Assembly (NCBI RefSeq): GCF_008830225.1
Contig: NZ_WAIE01000001.1
Span: 558,001 to 622,000 of the forward strand
Source of the DNA: Pseudodesulfovibrio senegalensis
GTDB taxonomy: Bacteria; Desulfobacterota; Desulfovibrionia; Desulfovibrionales; Desulfovibrionaceae
Length of the DNA stretch: 64,000 nucleotides
Direction: 5' to 3'
Shown here: positions 31,318-39,218 of the stretch, piece by piece
How the letters are laid out: each line of letters opens with the position of its first letter
Numbering within the stretch: the stretch's first letter is position 1
Made by a program: the position numbers and the translations under genes
The notes under the pieces: model-generated
The model's database searches: none
What the model saw: only the letters and a program-made list of their open reading frames with translations
Told to the model about the DNA's origin: nothing

Positions 31318-32130
31318 TCATTTTTTAGCCGTGGAAGCGAGCAACGAGTCGATGAGTTGCTCGGTGATGTTTCCGGTGGGCTTGAGACCGGCATCCTTCT
31401 GGTACGCCCGGATCGCCTTGGCGCTCCCCTTGCCGATGGCCCCGTCTATGCCCATGGAGTAGTAGCCCAGTTTTTTTAGTGATTGCTGGACGAATTTTCT
31501 GGTTTCCAATGTGGTCAAATCATATTTCACGCCGGTCTGACGAGCACCAGCTCGCCGTGTCGGCGTGTAGTGCCGATACTTTGAACGTACAGTGAGCACG
31601 GCCTTTTGTTTTTCTCGATCCACATAAATGCCGTTCTCCTCGGCGAGACCATAATGGTAGGTGGCCATGGCGGGGTTTTTTTGTACGCCGGGGACGCCCC
31701 GGGCGTAAATTCTTCCCAGCATGTAGTGGGCGTCGGCATCATCTTCATCGGCGGCAGCCTTGAGTAGGGACATGCCTCTCCGGGGATCCGGCTGGATACC
31801 GTAGAGCCCCGTCACAAGGACGAATCCAAGGTTTCGCATGGCAGGAGGGTATTCCTGAGCCGCGGACATTTCTTCCATATCCCGGAAAGAGGCGATGTTT
31901 TTGGGCACGCCGTTGCCTGTCAGGTACATTATGGCGAGTTGGTGTTGCGATTCCGCATCTCCTGCCCTGGCCGCCTTTTGGTAATACACCTGCGCAGCTG
32001 CCGGGTCGTGCTCAAGGTAGAGGGCCTTGTCTCCTTCACTGCGGTCATGAATTCGCGTTACGCTTTCAACACATCCGCCTGAAAGGAAAAGAACCATTGC
32101 CACAAGAAAAAATGATAAAATTCGATGCAT
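31318..32130 (-). CDS. Sel1-repeat lipoprotein with C-terminal peptidoglycan-binding-like domain
   Basis: The 270-residue protein starts with a lipoprotein signal (MHRILSFFLVAMVLFLSGGC), then has Sel1/TPR-like repeats (AARAGDAESQHQLAIMYLTG, AADEDDADAHYMLGRIYARG). From about residue 195 comes a PG_binding_1-like domain (VQQSLKKLGYYSMGIDGAIG, then AIRAYQKDAGLKPTG). It probably sits in the periplasm or outer-membrane leaflet and contacts the cell wall. The start at 32130 has GGAGG 4 bases upstream; the open frame before it lacks such a site. Confidence 0.87.
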   Translation of the reverse strand: MHRILSFFLVAMVLFLSGGCVESVTRIHDRSEGDKALYLEHDPAAAQVYYQKAARAGDAESQHQLAIMYLTGNGVPKNIASFRDMEEMSAAQEYPPAMRNLGFVLVTGLYGIQPDPRRGMSLLKAAADEDDADAHYMLGRIYARGVPGVQKNPAMATYHYGLAEENGIYVDREKQKAVLTVRSKYRHYTPTRRAGARQTGVKYDLTTLETRKFVQQSLKKLGYYSMGIDGAIGKGSAKAIRAYQKDAGLKPTGNITEQLIDSLLASTAKK

Positions 32131-32352
32131 TTGTCCTCCGCATACAATTCCTTCACCGACTTTATTGAATTGGCAAAACCTTACGAGAACGGAACTTATT
32201 GTGTTATGATTTTTCATATCAACCTCTTAGAAATGAAACGTTTTCTTCGGAGAAATCTCGGAGGACTCAATGGAGAATGCGCAAAATGTCGTTATTCCCG
32301 ATAATTACCCGGATGGAGAGAAGTACGGATAAATAAAAAGGTACCTTTGCAC

Positions 32353-32381
32353 TTGACACGTGCCCAGGGGGTGGATAGTTT
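32353..32381 (+). promoter_or_regulatory. Sigma-70-type promoter of the Cys/Arg-rich and MarR genes
   Basis: TTGACA (32353-32358) is a perfect -35, with a 17-base spacer and a weak -10, TAGTTT. The 14 bases TTTGCACTTGACAC (32346-32359) recur exactly upstream of the Fur-family gene at 33564-33577. Confidence 0.65.
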
Positions 32382-32392
32382 CATGTATGTAA

Positions 32393-32438
32393 GAAGGCAC
32401 CTTGCTAATTGGGTGGATCCAAATGTGAAGGTGCCTTC
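32393..32438 (+). promoter_or_regulatory. Perfect 11-bp inverted repeat in the leader (operator or attenuator)
   Basis: GAAGGCACCTT (32393-32403) is repeated inverted at 32428-32438, just after the predicted transcription start and before the ribosome site (AAGGAG, 32452-32457). It could be the autoregulatory operator of the MarR protein or an RNA stem. The arms are 24 bases apart, which is wide for a single MarR dimer site. A third, related palindrome AAGGTACCTT lies at 32339-32348. Confidence 0.6.
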
Positions 32439-32464
32439 ATAAAACCATAACAAGGAGAAACAGT

Positions 32465-32881
32465 ATGAGACGATATGCAAGGAATCGTGAAGAAATGCAA
32501 TCGTGCGAACAGAGAATGAGGCCTTGCCGCGGCCGTGCAGAACGTTCAATGGAACGTGGGGCCGGACGGGGCAGAGGGCGTTGCAGGCCTGACCGCCATG
32601 GCGGATTCGAAGGGCGAAGCCAGGGTCCGTGTTTTGAAGAGCAGGCTGGTCGGACAAGGCCTGGGAACCGCAGGCGACACGAACGGGGGCGAGATTTCGA
32701 TTTGGCAGCAGACCGGTTCGACAATTTCCCGGCTCCGTTTGAGCAGGGGATGGAACGTGAAGACGGTGTCCGGTTACATGGCGACATGGATGGCGTTTGC
32801 CCTCTCTGCCGCAATCGTTGCCCTTTGAGCGAACCCAAATGCAGCAAGGGCGAAGCGTTTGTTGCTTCGCTTGGTGCGTAA
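32465..32881 (+). CDS. Arg/Gly-rich small protein with C-terminal cysteine motif, MarR partner
   Basis: The 138-residue protein is extremely rich in arginine and glycine in its first two-thirds (RGAGRGRGRCRPDRHGG). It ends in a compact cysteine motif, CPLCRNRCPLSEPKC, which looks like a metal or Fe-S site. Support for coding comes from the ribosome site AAGGAG 8 bases before the ATG, the promoter upstream, and the 17-base gap to the MarR gene. The family is not firmly recognised. Low complexity makes overlapping frames long here, so I rate it below its neighbours. A metal-binding or redox-responsive partner of the MarR regulator is a guess. Confidence 0.65.
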   Translation: MRRYARNREEMQSCEQRMRPCRGRAERSMERGAGRGRGRCRPDRHGGFEGRSQGPCFEEQAGRTRPGNRRRHERGRDFDLAADRFDNFPAPFEQGMEREDGVRLHGDMDGVCPLCRNRCPLSEPKCSKGEAFVASLGA

Positions 32882-32898
32882 CCATCTGGAGGTGAGAA

Positions 32899-33480
32899 AT
32901 GAAATCGACTCCATTTGAGAACCCACAAGACAGCCAGGAGCTGGTGTCCCTTTTCCGCCATGCGTCACGACTCATGGCTCGGGCCGATCATGCGTGCCCC
33001 CGGGACGGACGCGGTTGGCGCGGCAGAGGTGCGCCCCAGGCGCATCATGCGCAGGGGCGGGTGTTGGCCATTATCCACGACAAGGGTCCAATCAGTCAGG
33101 GAGAATTGCTGGAAATGCTCGATATTCGTTCCTCCTCGCTCAGCGAGCTGCTCGGCAAACTGCAGAGCAAGGGGCTTATTGAGCGGGAGCGCAACGAAGC
33201 GGACCGGCGCAGCTTCACCATCAGGGCTACAGCCCTTGCCGACGAATTGATGCAGGCACAGGGAGATGCCGATGGTGATGTTTCGAGGCTCATGTTTTCC
33301 CTGCTTGACCCCGAAGAACGAGAGATCTTGCACGGGTTACTCCTCAAGGTTGTGCGTTCGATGCAGGGTTCGCTGGACTGCCGGGGCGTGGGGCCGCAGG
33401 GGCGCGGGCCCGGGCGCCGTAATGATCGTGAAAATGGACCTCGACGCCGGGGCAGCGGCCCGGGAAGGCGGAGGCGTTAG
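32899..33480 (+). CDS. MarR-family transcriptional regulator with Arg/Gly-rich C-terminal tail
   Basis: The 193-residue protein has a winged helix-turn-helix of the MarR family at about residues 50-115 (QGRVLAIIHDKGPISQGELL, then RSSSLSELLGKLQSKGLIER and the wing ERNEADRRSFTI). Dimerisation helices flank it on both sides. The last 35 residues are an unusual basic, glycine-rich tail (GRGPGRRNDRENGPRRRG) resembling the low-complexity part of the upstream protein, and may add non-specific DNA or RNA affinity. It has GGAGGTG upstream of its ATG and shares an operon with the Cys/Arg-rich gene. The inverted repeat in the operon leader is a candidate autoregulatory site. Confidence 0.88.
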   Translation: MKSTPFENPQDSQELVSLFRHASRLMARADHACPRDGRGWRGRGAPQAHHAQGRVLAIIHDKGPISQGELLEMLDIRSSSLSELLGKLQSKGLIERERNEADRRSFTIRATALADELMQAQGDADGDVSRLMFSLLDPEEREILHGLLLKVVRSMQGSLDCRGVGPQGRGPGRRNDRENGPRRRGSGPGRRRR

Positions 33481-33570
33481 TCTGCATGATGCGGCATGGG
33501 GCGATTGCAGTGCACGTGTCATGCGCCATCGTGCGTCTGCGCGGTCAATGCATTGCCCTGATTTTTGCAC

Positions 33571-33598
33571 TTGACACAATCTTGAAAATGAATTTCAT
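33571..33598 (+). promoter_or_regulatory. Promoter and Fur-box-like operator of the Fur-family gene
   Basis: A -35 TTGACA lies at 33571-33576. TTGAAAATGAATTTCAT (33582-33598) differs at one position from the Fur-type palindrome WTGAAAATNATTTTCAW and overlaps where the -10 should be. That geometry suits autorepression. The predicted transcription start is within a few bases of the ATG at 33607. Confidence 0.65.
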
Positions 33599-33606
33599 TG
33601 TCGCTT

Positions 33607-34047
33607 ATGTTGAAAAACGCAGAATCTGTATTCATGGAATATCTGGCCGAAAATGACCTGAGCATGACGCCGCAGCGCAAGCTGATCGTCGAGACGTTTC
33701 TTGAAACCGAGGGGCATTTTTCCGCAGAGGAGTTGGGCCGTCTGGTCAAGGACAAGTCTTCGGACATCGGGCAGGCCACGGTCTACCGCACCTTGAAGCT
33801 GCTGGTGGAATCCGGGCTTGCGGACAATGTGGACTTCGGTGACGGCGTCACCCTGTACGAACACGCCTATGGACACCAGCATCACGACCATCTCGTGTGT
33901 GTGCAGTGCGGCGCAAAGGTGGAAATTTTCGATTCCGCCATCGAGGATCGGCAGGAAGAGGTCGCTGATTCCTATGGGTTCAAGCTCACGCGGCACCGCA
34001 TGTATCTTTTCGGTCTGTGCCCCGATTGCCGCACAAACAAGAAGTGA
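33607..34047 (+). CDS. Fur-family metalloregulator
   Basis: The 146-residue protein shows the Fur layout: N-terminal winged helix (MTPQRKLIVETFLETEGHFS, DIGQATVYRTLKLLVESGL) and C-terminal dimerisation domain with the histidine-rich metal site HAYGHQHHDHLVCVQCG. The second CxxC of the structural zinc site is present as CPDC near the C-terminus. This fits ferric uptake regulator Fur or a close relative (Zur, PerR); the first is favoured by the Fur-box-like sites found here and upstream of iron-uptake-type genes. The ATG at 33607 is chosen over a TTG at 33598 that lies inside the operator. No Shine-Dalgarno is visible, so initiation may be leaderless. Confidence 0.88.
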   Translation: MLKNAESVFMEYLAENDLSMTPQRKLIVETFLETEGHFSAEELGRLVKDKSSDIGQATVYRTLKLLVESGLADNVDFGDGVTLYEHAYGHQHHDHLVCVQCGAKVEIFDSAIEDRQEEVADSYGFKLTRHRMYLFGLCPDCRTNKK

Positions 34048-34188
34048 CGGCAATCCGTTTTCTCGTTTTCAGGGGGACGGCTTGTGTTTTTGCTGAAGCG
34101 CATGTGCTCGGCAACGCCGTTTTTTGACGGGGTGCCTGTTGCGGTTGCCCTGTGTTTCGGAACGTCACCGTGGCGACGGGCGTGGCCA

Positions 34189-35355
34189 TTATTCCATGGC
34201 TTCCCTGCGTACTTCATCCAAATCATCCAGAACGGCCAGATAGGCCCGCGCCCGGCTTTTGAACTGCTGTTGTCCGGCCACGCGGGTCAATTCGGTTTTT
34301 GCGGTTTTCCAATCCTTGCGTTCCCATGCGCACAGGGCCAGATAAAAGCGCGCTTCCGGCTGGTTTTGCTTGGCGACCAGCTTGCGGAGCACGGTTTCGG
34401 CCTTTTTGAAATCGCGTGATTGGTACAGCATTTTCCCTTTTTCCAATTCCACGGAACCCCCCGAACTATGGCGGCTCAGATAGTTGACGGCCTGCTGCAT
34501 TCTGCCGGCCGAGGCCAGCAGGGCAGCCACCTTGAGTGCCTGATTCCTGTCCGGGGAGTTGCCGTAGGCCCGCTGCAGGGTCTGGGCGGCCATGAGGGGC
34601 GCGTTGCGGTAGCGATACAGGGAGGCCAACCGTTCCATATCCTGCTGGGAGGGCTTGGTCAGGCGATGGGCGATTTCCAGCGCGGCCGCGGCTTCGGAAT
34701 ATTCTTCCCGGTCCAGATGCAGCTTGCCCAGCAGCTTCCAGTAGTCGCCTTCCTGCGGATTCGTGTTCAGGTAGCGGATCAGTATTGATTCCGCCTTTGC
34801 GGTCTGCCCTGATTCGATGAGGGCGTGGATGGTCAGGCGAATCCATTGCTTTTCTGGCTTTTTGCTCTGGTGCATGAGCCGCAGCAGAACCCGGGCCGCC
34901 TCGCCGTACTTTTCGCCGAGGTAGTAAGCGGAACCGGCCTGAAAGAGCAGCTGGTCCTTGCCCGCCTTTTGCAGCGAATAGGCCTTTTCAAGATATTTCC
35001 CTGCCTCGGCATACCGTTCCAGTTCGTACAGGGTAATGCCCATGTTCAGGCACAGGCATTCATTGTCCGGGCTGCATTGGTGTCCTTTTCGGAACACTTC
35101 AAGGGCCTGCTTTTTTTCGCCTGCTTCGTGCAGGGCGCCGCCCAGCATCACGTAGACCTGCCCGTTGATGGTTTCCTGCGTGGACTTCATGTATTGGCGG
35201 ATGACGGCGGCGGCATCCATGTACTTCTTGTCGTCCATGAGGATCTGGGCCTTGTACAGTGTCTGCCGTGCCTCGGGCGGCAGCTTTGCCAGCCCGGCAA
35301 CGGGCAGGAGCAGGCAGAAGGCCAGAACGGCCGCGAATATGCGCATGCGTTTCAT
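34189..35355 (-). CDS. Periplasmic TPR protein of the TonB energisation operon
   Basis: The 388-residue protein begins with a cleavable signal peptide (MKRMRIFAAVLAFCLLLPVAGLA) followed by about eight tetratricopeptide repeats (for example LGGALHEAGEKKQALEVFRK and LGKLHLDREEYSEAAAALEI). In TtpC-type TonB clusters the last gene is typically a TPR protein, as I recall from Vibrio TonB2 systems, and it may link the TonB complex to outer-membrane receptors. The start overlaps the tonB stop as ATGA, which decides against an ATG 12 codons upstream. Confidence 0.88.
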   Translation of the reverse strand: MKRMRIFAAVLAFCLLLPVAGLAKLPPEARQTLYKAQILMDDKKYMDAAAVIRQYMKSTQETINGQVYVMLGGALHEAGEKKQALEVFRKGHQCSPDNECLCLNMGITLYELERYAEAGKYLEKAYSLQKAGKDQLLFQAGSAYYLGEKYGEAARVLLRLMHQSKKPEKQWIRLTIHALIESGQTAKAESILIRYLNTNPQEGDYWKLLGKLHLDREEYSEAAAALEIAHRLTKPSQQDMERLASLYRYRNAPLMAAQTLQRAYGNSPDRNQALKVAALLASAGRMQQAVNYLSRHSSGGSVELEKGKMLYQSRDFKKAETVLRKLVAKQNQPEARFYLALCAWERKDWKTAKTELTRVAGQQQFKSRARAYLAVLDDLDEVRREAME

Positions 35356-36011
35356 CGTGTCAGCTCGAAGTTGAAGGGGAGGAGTACCCATGTGTCCACA
35401 GCCTGCCCCTTGTAGCGGCCGGGCCGGAATTTCCAGCGTTTGGCGGCGCTGAGCGCGGCCTTTTCAAACACGTTGGCCGGAGTGGCCGATTCAATGGAAA
35501 GATTGGTGGGCACGCCCTTGCTGGTCACCAGCATGCGGACCACCACTTCGCCCTCGACCCTGTTTCTTTTTGCCCCGTATGGGTATTCCGGGGGAATGCT
35601 CCGCAGCACCTGCGGCACCTCGTCCACCTCGTCCATGTTGAAGCCGATGCCGCCCAGATCGCCCACGGGCATGGCAATACCGCCCTTGAGGCCGGGATGC
35701 ATGTCCGCGCTGAAGCTCGGGGTGGCGATGTTCATGCGGGGCTTCACGCTTTTGGGTTTGGCCTTGGACGAAAAGGTTTTGGGCAGGGTCTTGGGTGGCT
35801 CGGTTCCCTTGAGCTTTTTGCGCTTCAGCGGTTCCACGGGCTTGTCTTTCTGTGCCTGCGCAATGCGGATGGCACCCTCCACCTCGGTGAAGTCGCCTCT
35901 TTGCTGCGAGTCATTCAGGACCAGCACGCCCACATAGATGAGTCCGGCCACCATGACAGCGGCCATGCTGGCGGCGACAAAGTCGCCCGATGGCTTTGCC
36001 CTCTGGATCAT
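35352..36011 (-). CDS. tonB: TonB-type energy transducer
   Basis: The 219-residue protein has one N-terminal membrane anchor (about 12-32, FVAASMAAVMVAGLIYVGVL), a Pro/Lys-containing periplasmic linker (PVEPLKRKKLKGTEPPKTLP) and a C-terminal TonB domain (SIPPEYPYGAKRNRVEGEVV to AAKRWKFRPGRYKGQAVDTW). It couples the proton-driven ExbB/ExbD motor to TonB-dependent outer-membrane receptors. It is short, as in other TonB2-type proteins. The ATG at 36011 shares its A with the exbD stop (TGATG), with AAGGA upstream. Confidence 0.9.
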   Translation of the reverse strand: MIQRAKPSGDFVAASMAAVMVAGLIYVGVLVLNDSQQRGDFTEVEGAIRIAQAQKDKPVEPLKRKKLKGTEPPKTLPKTFSSKAKPKSVKPRMNIATPSFSADMHPGLKGGIAMPVGDLGGIGFNMDEVDEVPQVLRSIPPEYPYGAKRNRVEGEVVVRMLVTSKGVPTNLSIESATPANVFEKAALSAAKRWKFRPGRYKGQAVDTWVLLPFNFELTR

Positions 36012-36421
36012 CACTGTTTCCTTGCCGCGATGCTGATGTTGCGCACGCCCGCCAGTCGGCACTGGTCCAGAACCTGAACGGCCGCGCCGGTCATGCTCTG
36101 CTTGTCCGCGACAATGACCACCGAGCCTTCGGGCGTCTCCGCCAGGAATCGTTCCATGTACGCACGCACCGAGCGGATATCCAGCGGTCGGCCTTCCACG
36201 AATATCTGGCCTTCGGCGGTGAGCCCGAGGATGACGTTGGCCTTTTCCTTTGTCTCCGCTGTCTGGGCCGAGGGGCGTTCCACGTCCACGCCGGATTCGC
36301 GCACAAAGCTCGTGGTGACGATGAAGAAGATGAGCAGGATGAAGACCATGTCGATGAGCGGGGTCATGTTGATCTCGCTCCTGCGTGCGCGTGCGCCGCG
36401 CGTGTATCGGATGCTTTTCAT
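36011..36421 (-). CDS. exbD: ExbD/TolR-family proton-channel subunit
   Basis: The 136-residue protein has a single N-terminal membrane helix with the essential proton-path aspartate (INMTPLIDMVFILLIFFIVT) and a periplasmic domain (GQIFVEGRPLDIRSVRAYME, VQVLDQCRLAGVRNISIA). It partners the ExbB proteins to energise TonB. The ATG at 36421 lies 4 bases after the exbB stop and aligns with the family N-terminus, which decides against an ATG eight codons upstream. Confidence 0.92.
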   Translation of the reverse strand: MKSIRYTRGARARRSEINMTPLIDMVFILLIFFIVTTSFVRESGVDVERPSAQTAETKEKANVILGLTAEGQIFVEGRPLDIRSVRAYMERFLAETPEGSVVIVADKQSMTGAAVQVLDQCRLAGVRNISIAARKQ

Positions 36422-36425
36422 GCGG

Positions 36426-37055
36426 CTATTCCCCGGCCGTTGCAATGCCGTCGGTATGTTCCTGCAATCCGATGCAGAACAGCTCCATGCGGGCCTTGAG
36501 TTTTTCCGCCCTGCGGAAAAGCAGGCCGCCGAGCAGCAGTCCGGGCACGGCCACCACGAGTCCGCTCTGGGTGGTCACCAATGCTTCGGAGATGCCGGAA
36601 GCAAGGGCGCGGGCGTTGCCTGTTCCGAATTCGGAGATGACGTCGAAGGTGGTGATCATGCCGGTCACGGTTCCCAACAGGCCGAGCAGGGGGGCTATGG
36701 CCGCGAGGATCAGGATGGTGCCGATGTAGCGCATGGCCTTGAATTCCTGCCGCATGCGGATGGCCTCCAGCATGTCCCGGTTCAGCTCCGGGTCTTCGCA
36801 GCGTTCGTTCATGTATTGCGAAAGGATGTCCCATTGCCATTGGGCCAGACCGGCCTTGCACACGGACGCTTCGCCCCTGAACATCTCAAGGCACTGGCTG
36901 GCGCCCCGCTCCCTTTTGCGTTCCCGCAGGAAACGGATGCTTTTGACGATGGCCAGCGTCCACATGAGCAGTGAGAGGAACATGAGCGGTATCATGATTT
37001 CGCCGCCCGCCTGAAAATGCTCGACCATGCGTTCAATGAGATTATGCTGCAGCAT
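36426..37055 (-). CDS. exbB: ExbB/TolQ-family motor subunit (short form)
   Basis: The 209-residue protein is a MotA/TolQ/ExbB proton-channel subunit with three membrane segments. The conserved TM2-TM3 block reads APLLGLLGTVTGMITTFDVI and GISEALVTTQSGLVVAVPGL. It is the second ExbB-type protein of the operon, as in TtpC-containing TonB systems. The ATG at 37055 has GGAGG 5 bases upstream and overlaps the 3' end of the large exbB-like gene by 14 bases. A TTG one codon earlier is the alternative. Confidence 0.92.
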   Translation of the reverse strand: MLQHNLIERMVEHFQAGGEIMIPLMFLSLLMWTLAIVKSIRFLRERKRERGASQCLEMFRGEASVCKAGLAQWQWDILSQYMNERCEDPELNRDMLEAIRMRQEFKAMRYIGTILILAAIAPLLGLLGTVTGMITTFDVISEFGTGNARALASGISEALVTTQSGLVVAVPGLLLGGLLFRRAEKLKARMELFCIGLQEHTDGIATAGE

Positions 37056-38466
37056 CAAGCTCCTCCCGCTTTTTGATTTGTCCCTTCTTCATGAGGGCCA
37101 CGGCAAACCCGGTGCCCTTTTCCTCCATGTCGCCGATGATCGTGTCCACGCGGCGTTCCAGCACGTGGTGCAGGATCATGATGGGCACGGCCACGGCCAG
37201 CCCGAGCTGTGTGGTGACCAGCGCTTCGGAGATGCCGCCGGACATCATGCGCGGGTCGCCCGTGCCGTACAGGGTGATGACCTGAAAGGTGTTGATCATG
37301 CCCGTGACCGTGCCCAGCAAGCCGAGCAGGGGAGCCACGGCGGCCAGCACGTTCAGGGTGGGCAGAAAGCGTTCCAGCATGGGCAGTTCCTTGAGCAGTC
37401 CTTCCTGAAACGCGTTTTCGATGATCTCGCGGGTGTTGCCCATGTATTTGAGCGTGTGTCCGATGATGCGGCAGGTGGGAAAGCGGGATTGCTCGCGGCA
37501 GAATTCGCGGCATTGCTTCCATTCGCCCTTGGAGACCATTTGCAATATCTTGTTCATGTTGCGGTCCGAGGTGCCGCGCAGTTTGCTCAATGCGTAGAAG
37601 CGCTCAATGACCAGCGCCATGGCCACCACGCCGACCAGAATGATGGGCCAGACCAGCAGGCCGCCAGCGCCGAGCCATTCCCAGACGCCTTTCTGCTCCT
37701 GCGCCAGCCGGGCAAAGGCCGCGCCGTTGGAGATGTCCACCGGGAAGACCGTGCCCTTGCCGTCGAAAAAGTCGTTCATGATGCCGGAAAGAGTCCAGCC
37801 GGGTTCGCCCTGAACGGCCATGAGCTTGGTGCCTTCGCTGGTGGGGCGGAGGAACCCGAGGGTGCCGTCCTTGAGCCTGTATGCTTCGGTAAAGGTGCCG
37901 ATGCGCACCAGTTCGCCGTTCTTGTCCATGCCGTCCGTGCCGATGAAATCGCCGGAACGGCGTACCACGGAACCGGACGCGGCCATTTCATCGAGATACA
38001 GGGTCAGCAGATTGCGGATGCCTTCAAGGCCCGGGAATTTTTCGGGCTGGAGCACCTGTGCCAGCACTTCGGCGCGTTCCGGATGCTCCGGGGTGGTCAG
38101 GCTTTCGTGGAAGTAGTCGCGGGCCTGCTTGGCCGAGGTGCGGATGGTGCCGTCGATGGTCTTGAGTTCATGGGCCTGCGCGGCCAGTTCCTCGTTGAGG
38201 GCGGCTTCGCGTTCCAGCAGTTTGTCATACTGGGCCTTGAGCTGGTTGAAACGGCTTTGCTTTTCGCTGATGGAGCGTTTGAGCGTGCCCTTTTCCGAGC
38301 CCACCGCCTTTTTTTCCTCGGCGATGATGGCTTTTGTTTTGGCTGCGTTTTGCCCGGCCTCGGCCACCATGATGTTCACGGCCTTGGAGGTGTCGTCCCA
38401 GCCTTGCGCCTGTGCCCCGGCAGTGAGGGCCATAAATATGATCAGTGTATGGATCGCATGTTTCAT
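37042..38466 (-). CDS. Large ExbB/TolQ-like protein with periplasmic coiled coil (TtpC type)
   Basis: The 474-residue protein carries a signal peptide (MKHAIHTLIIFMALTAGAQA), a long coiled-coil periplasmic region (about 40-120), a globular part, and from about residue 265 the three-helix MotA/TolQ/ExbB domain (APLLGLLGTVTGMINTFQVI, GISEALVTTQLGLAVAVPIM). This size and layout match TtpC, the extra ExbB-like component of TonB2-type systems. It probably contacts TonB or ExbD across the periplasm. The start overlaps the DUF3450 stop as ATGA. The ExbB name is family-level; TtpC is inferred from gene order. Confidence 0.88.
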   Translation of the reverse strand: MKHAIHTLIIFMALTAGAQAQGWDDTSKAVNIMVAEAGQNAAKTKAIIAEEKKAVGSEKGTLKRSISEKQSRFNQLKAQYDKLLEREAALNEELAAQAHELKTIDGTIRTSAKQARDYFHESLTTPEHPERAEVLAQVLQPEKFPGLEGIRNLLTLYLDEMAASGSVVRRSGDFIGTDGMDKNGELVRIGTFTEAYRLKDGTLGFLRPTSEGTKLMAVQGEPGWTLSGIMNDFFDGKGTVFPVDISNGAAFARLAQEQKGVWEWLGAGGLLVWPIILVGVVAMALVIERFYALSKLRGTSDRNMNKILQMVSKGEWKQCREFCREQSRFPTCRIIGHTLKYMGNTREIIENAFQEGLLKELPMLERFLPTLNVLAAVAPLLGLLGTVTGMINTFQVITLYGTGDPRMMSGGISEALVTTQLGLAVAVPIMILHHVLERRVDTIIGDMEEKGTGFAVALMKKGQIKKREELDAAA

Positions 38467-39218
38467 CGGGTGGCTCCTATGGGCAGGTCAAGCAGTTCGA
38501 CCGCGCGTTTTCTGTCCGCCATGTCTCTGGCCCGGTGCAGGGTCTGGGTGTAGTCCTGCGCCAAAGGCTTCCACGCTCCGGAAGCATGATCCCAGTATCC
38601 GGCGCCCGAGCCGTCCGCGGTCTGGTAGAACAGTGCGGTGCGGCCCAGCCGGAAGACCGCGACCTGTGTGGGGACGCCGTCAATGTCCAGTTCCTGCATG
38701 GAACTGGAGACGTTGCGGCCATATTCGGTTTCCACCAGCAACGCCTCGAAAACCCGGCGTAGTTTTTCGCTCAGTTCAAGGCGGTAGTCGTCAAGGGATT
38801 CGTGCAGAAAGTCGATTCTTCGGGAGCGCTCTTCGGTGAGGAACGGCAGGTCGGACTCCACAAAGCGGGCCAGACTGTCCACCACGGTCTCAAGGAACGG
38901 TTCCAGTTCCATCTTGATGCGCCGGGCCTCTTCTTTGCGCCGCTCAAGTTCCGCGATGACTTCTTTTTGCTTTGTTATGTATTTTGAGTACTTGCGGTTT
39001 TGAAATTCGAGCCACGCATCCATGGTTTTCATGTCTCTGATCTCGGCGGCGGCGTCTTGCTTCTGGTCCGTCCATTTCAGATATTGTTTTTGGGCCGCAG
39101 CCTCCACGGCAACGGCTTTTGCCGCTTGCGCATGGACCTTTCCGGCCGAATCGGCTGCTCCGGCCATGACCGGCACAAACAGCAGAACGGCCATGGCGGT
39201 AACGACTGATTTCAACAT
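38463..39218 (-). CDS. DUF3450-family periplasmic coiled-coil protein
   Basis: The 251-residue protein has a signal peptide ending near AGAADS, a coiled-coil stretch (KQKEVIAELERRKEEARRIK) and the family-typical features YLKWTDQKQDAAAEIRDMK and the C-terminal VFRLGRTALFYQTADGSGAGYWD, which identify DUF3450. Members of this family are repeatedly the first gene of TtpC/ExbB/ExbD/TonB/TPR operons; their role is unknown, presumably a periplasmic part of the motor. CAAGGAG lies just upstream of the ATG as ribosome site. It is the operon's first gene. Confidence 0.9.
   Translation of the reverse strand: MLKSVVTAMAVLLFVPVMAGAADSAGKVHAQAAKAVAVEAAAQKQYLKWTDQKQDAAAEIRDMKTMDAWLEFQNRKYSKYITKQKEVIAELERRKEEARRIKMELEPFLETVVDSLARFVESDLPFLTEERSRRIDFLHESLDDYRLELSEKLRRVFEALLVETEYGRNVSSSMQELDIDGVPTQVAVFRLGRTALFYQTADGSGAGYWDHASGAWKPLAQDYTQTLHRARDMADRKRAVELLDLPIGATR

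Larger units (their letters stand above)
32131..32464. other. Intergenic region upstream of the Cys/Arg-rich and MarR genes
   Basis: 334 bases between divergent genes. The left two-thirds shows no gene or clear motif. The right third carries a -35/-10 promoter at 32353-32381 and the inverted repeat at 32393-32438. An antisense frame spanning 32292-32975 is a shadow. Confidence 0.6.

Noticed and set aside
32292-32975. Minus-strand frames opposite the Cys/Arg-rich gene
   Set aside because: The plus-strand gene has a promoter, a ribosome site and operon linkage to MarR. The minus frames cross the promoter and start within it.
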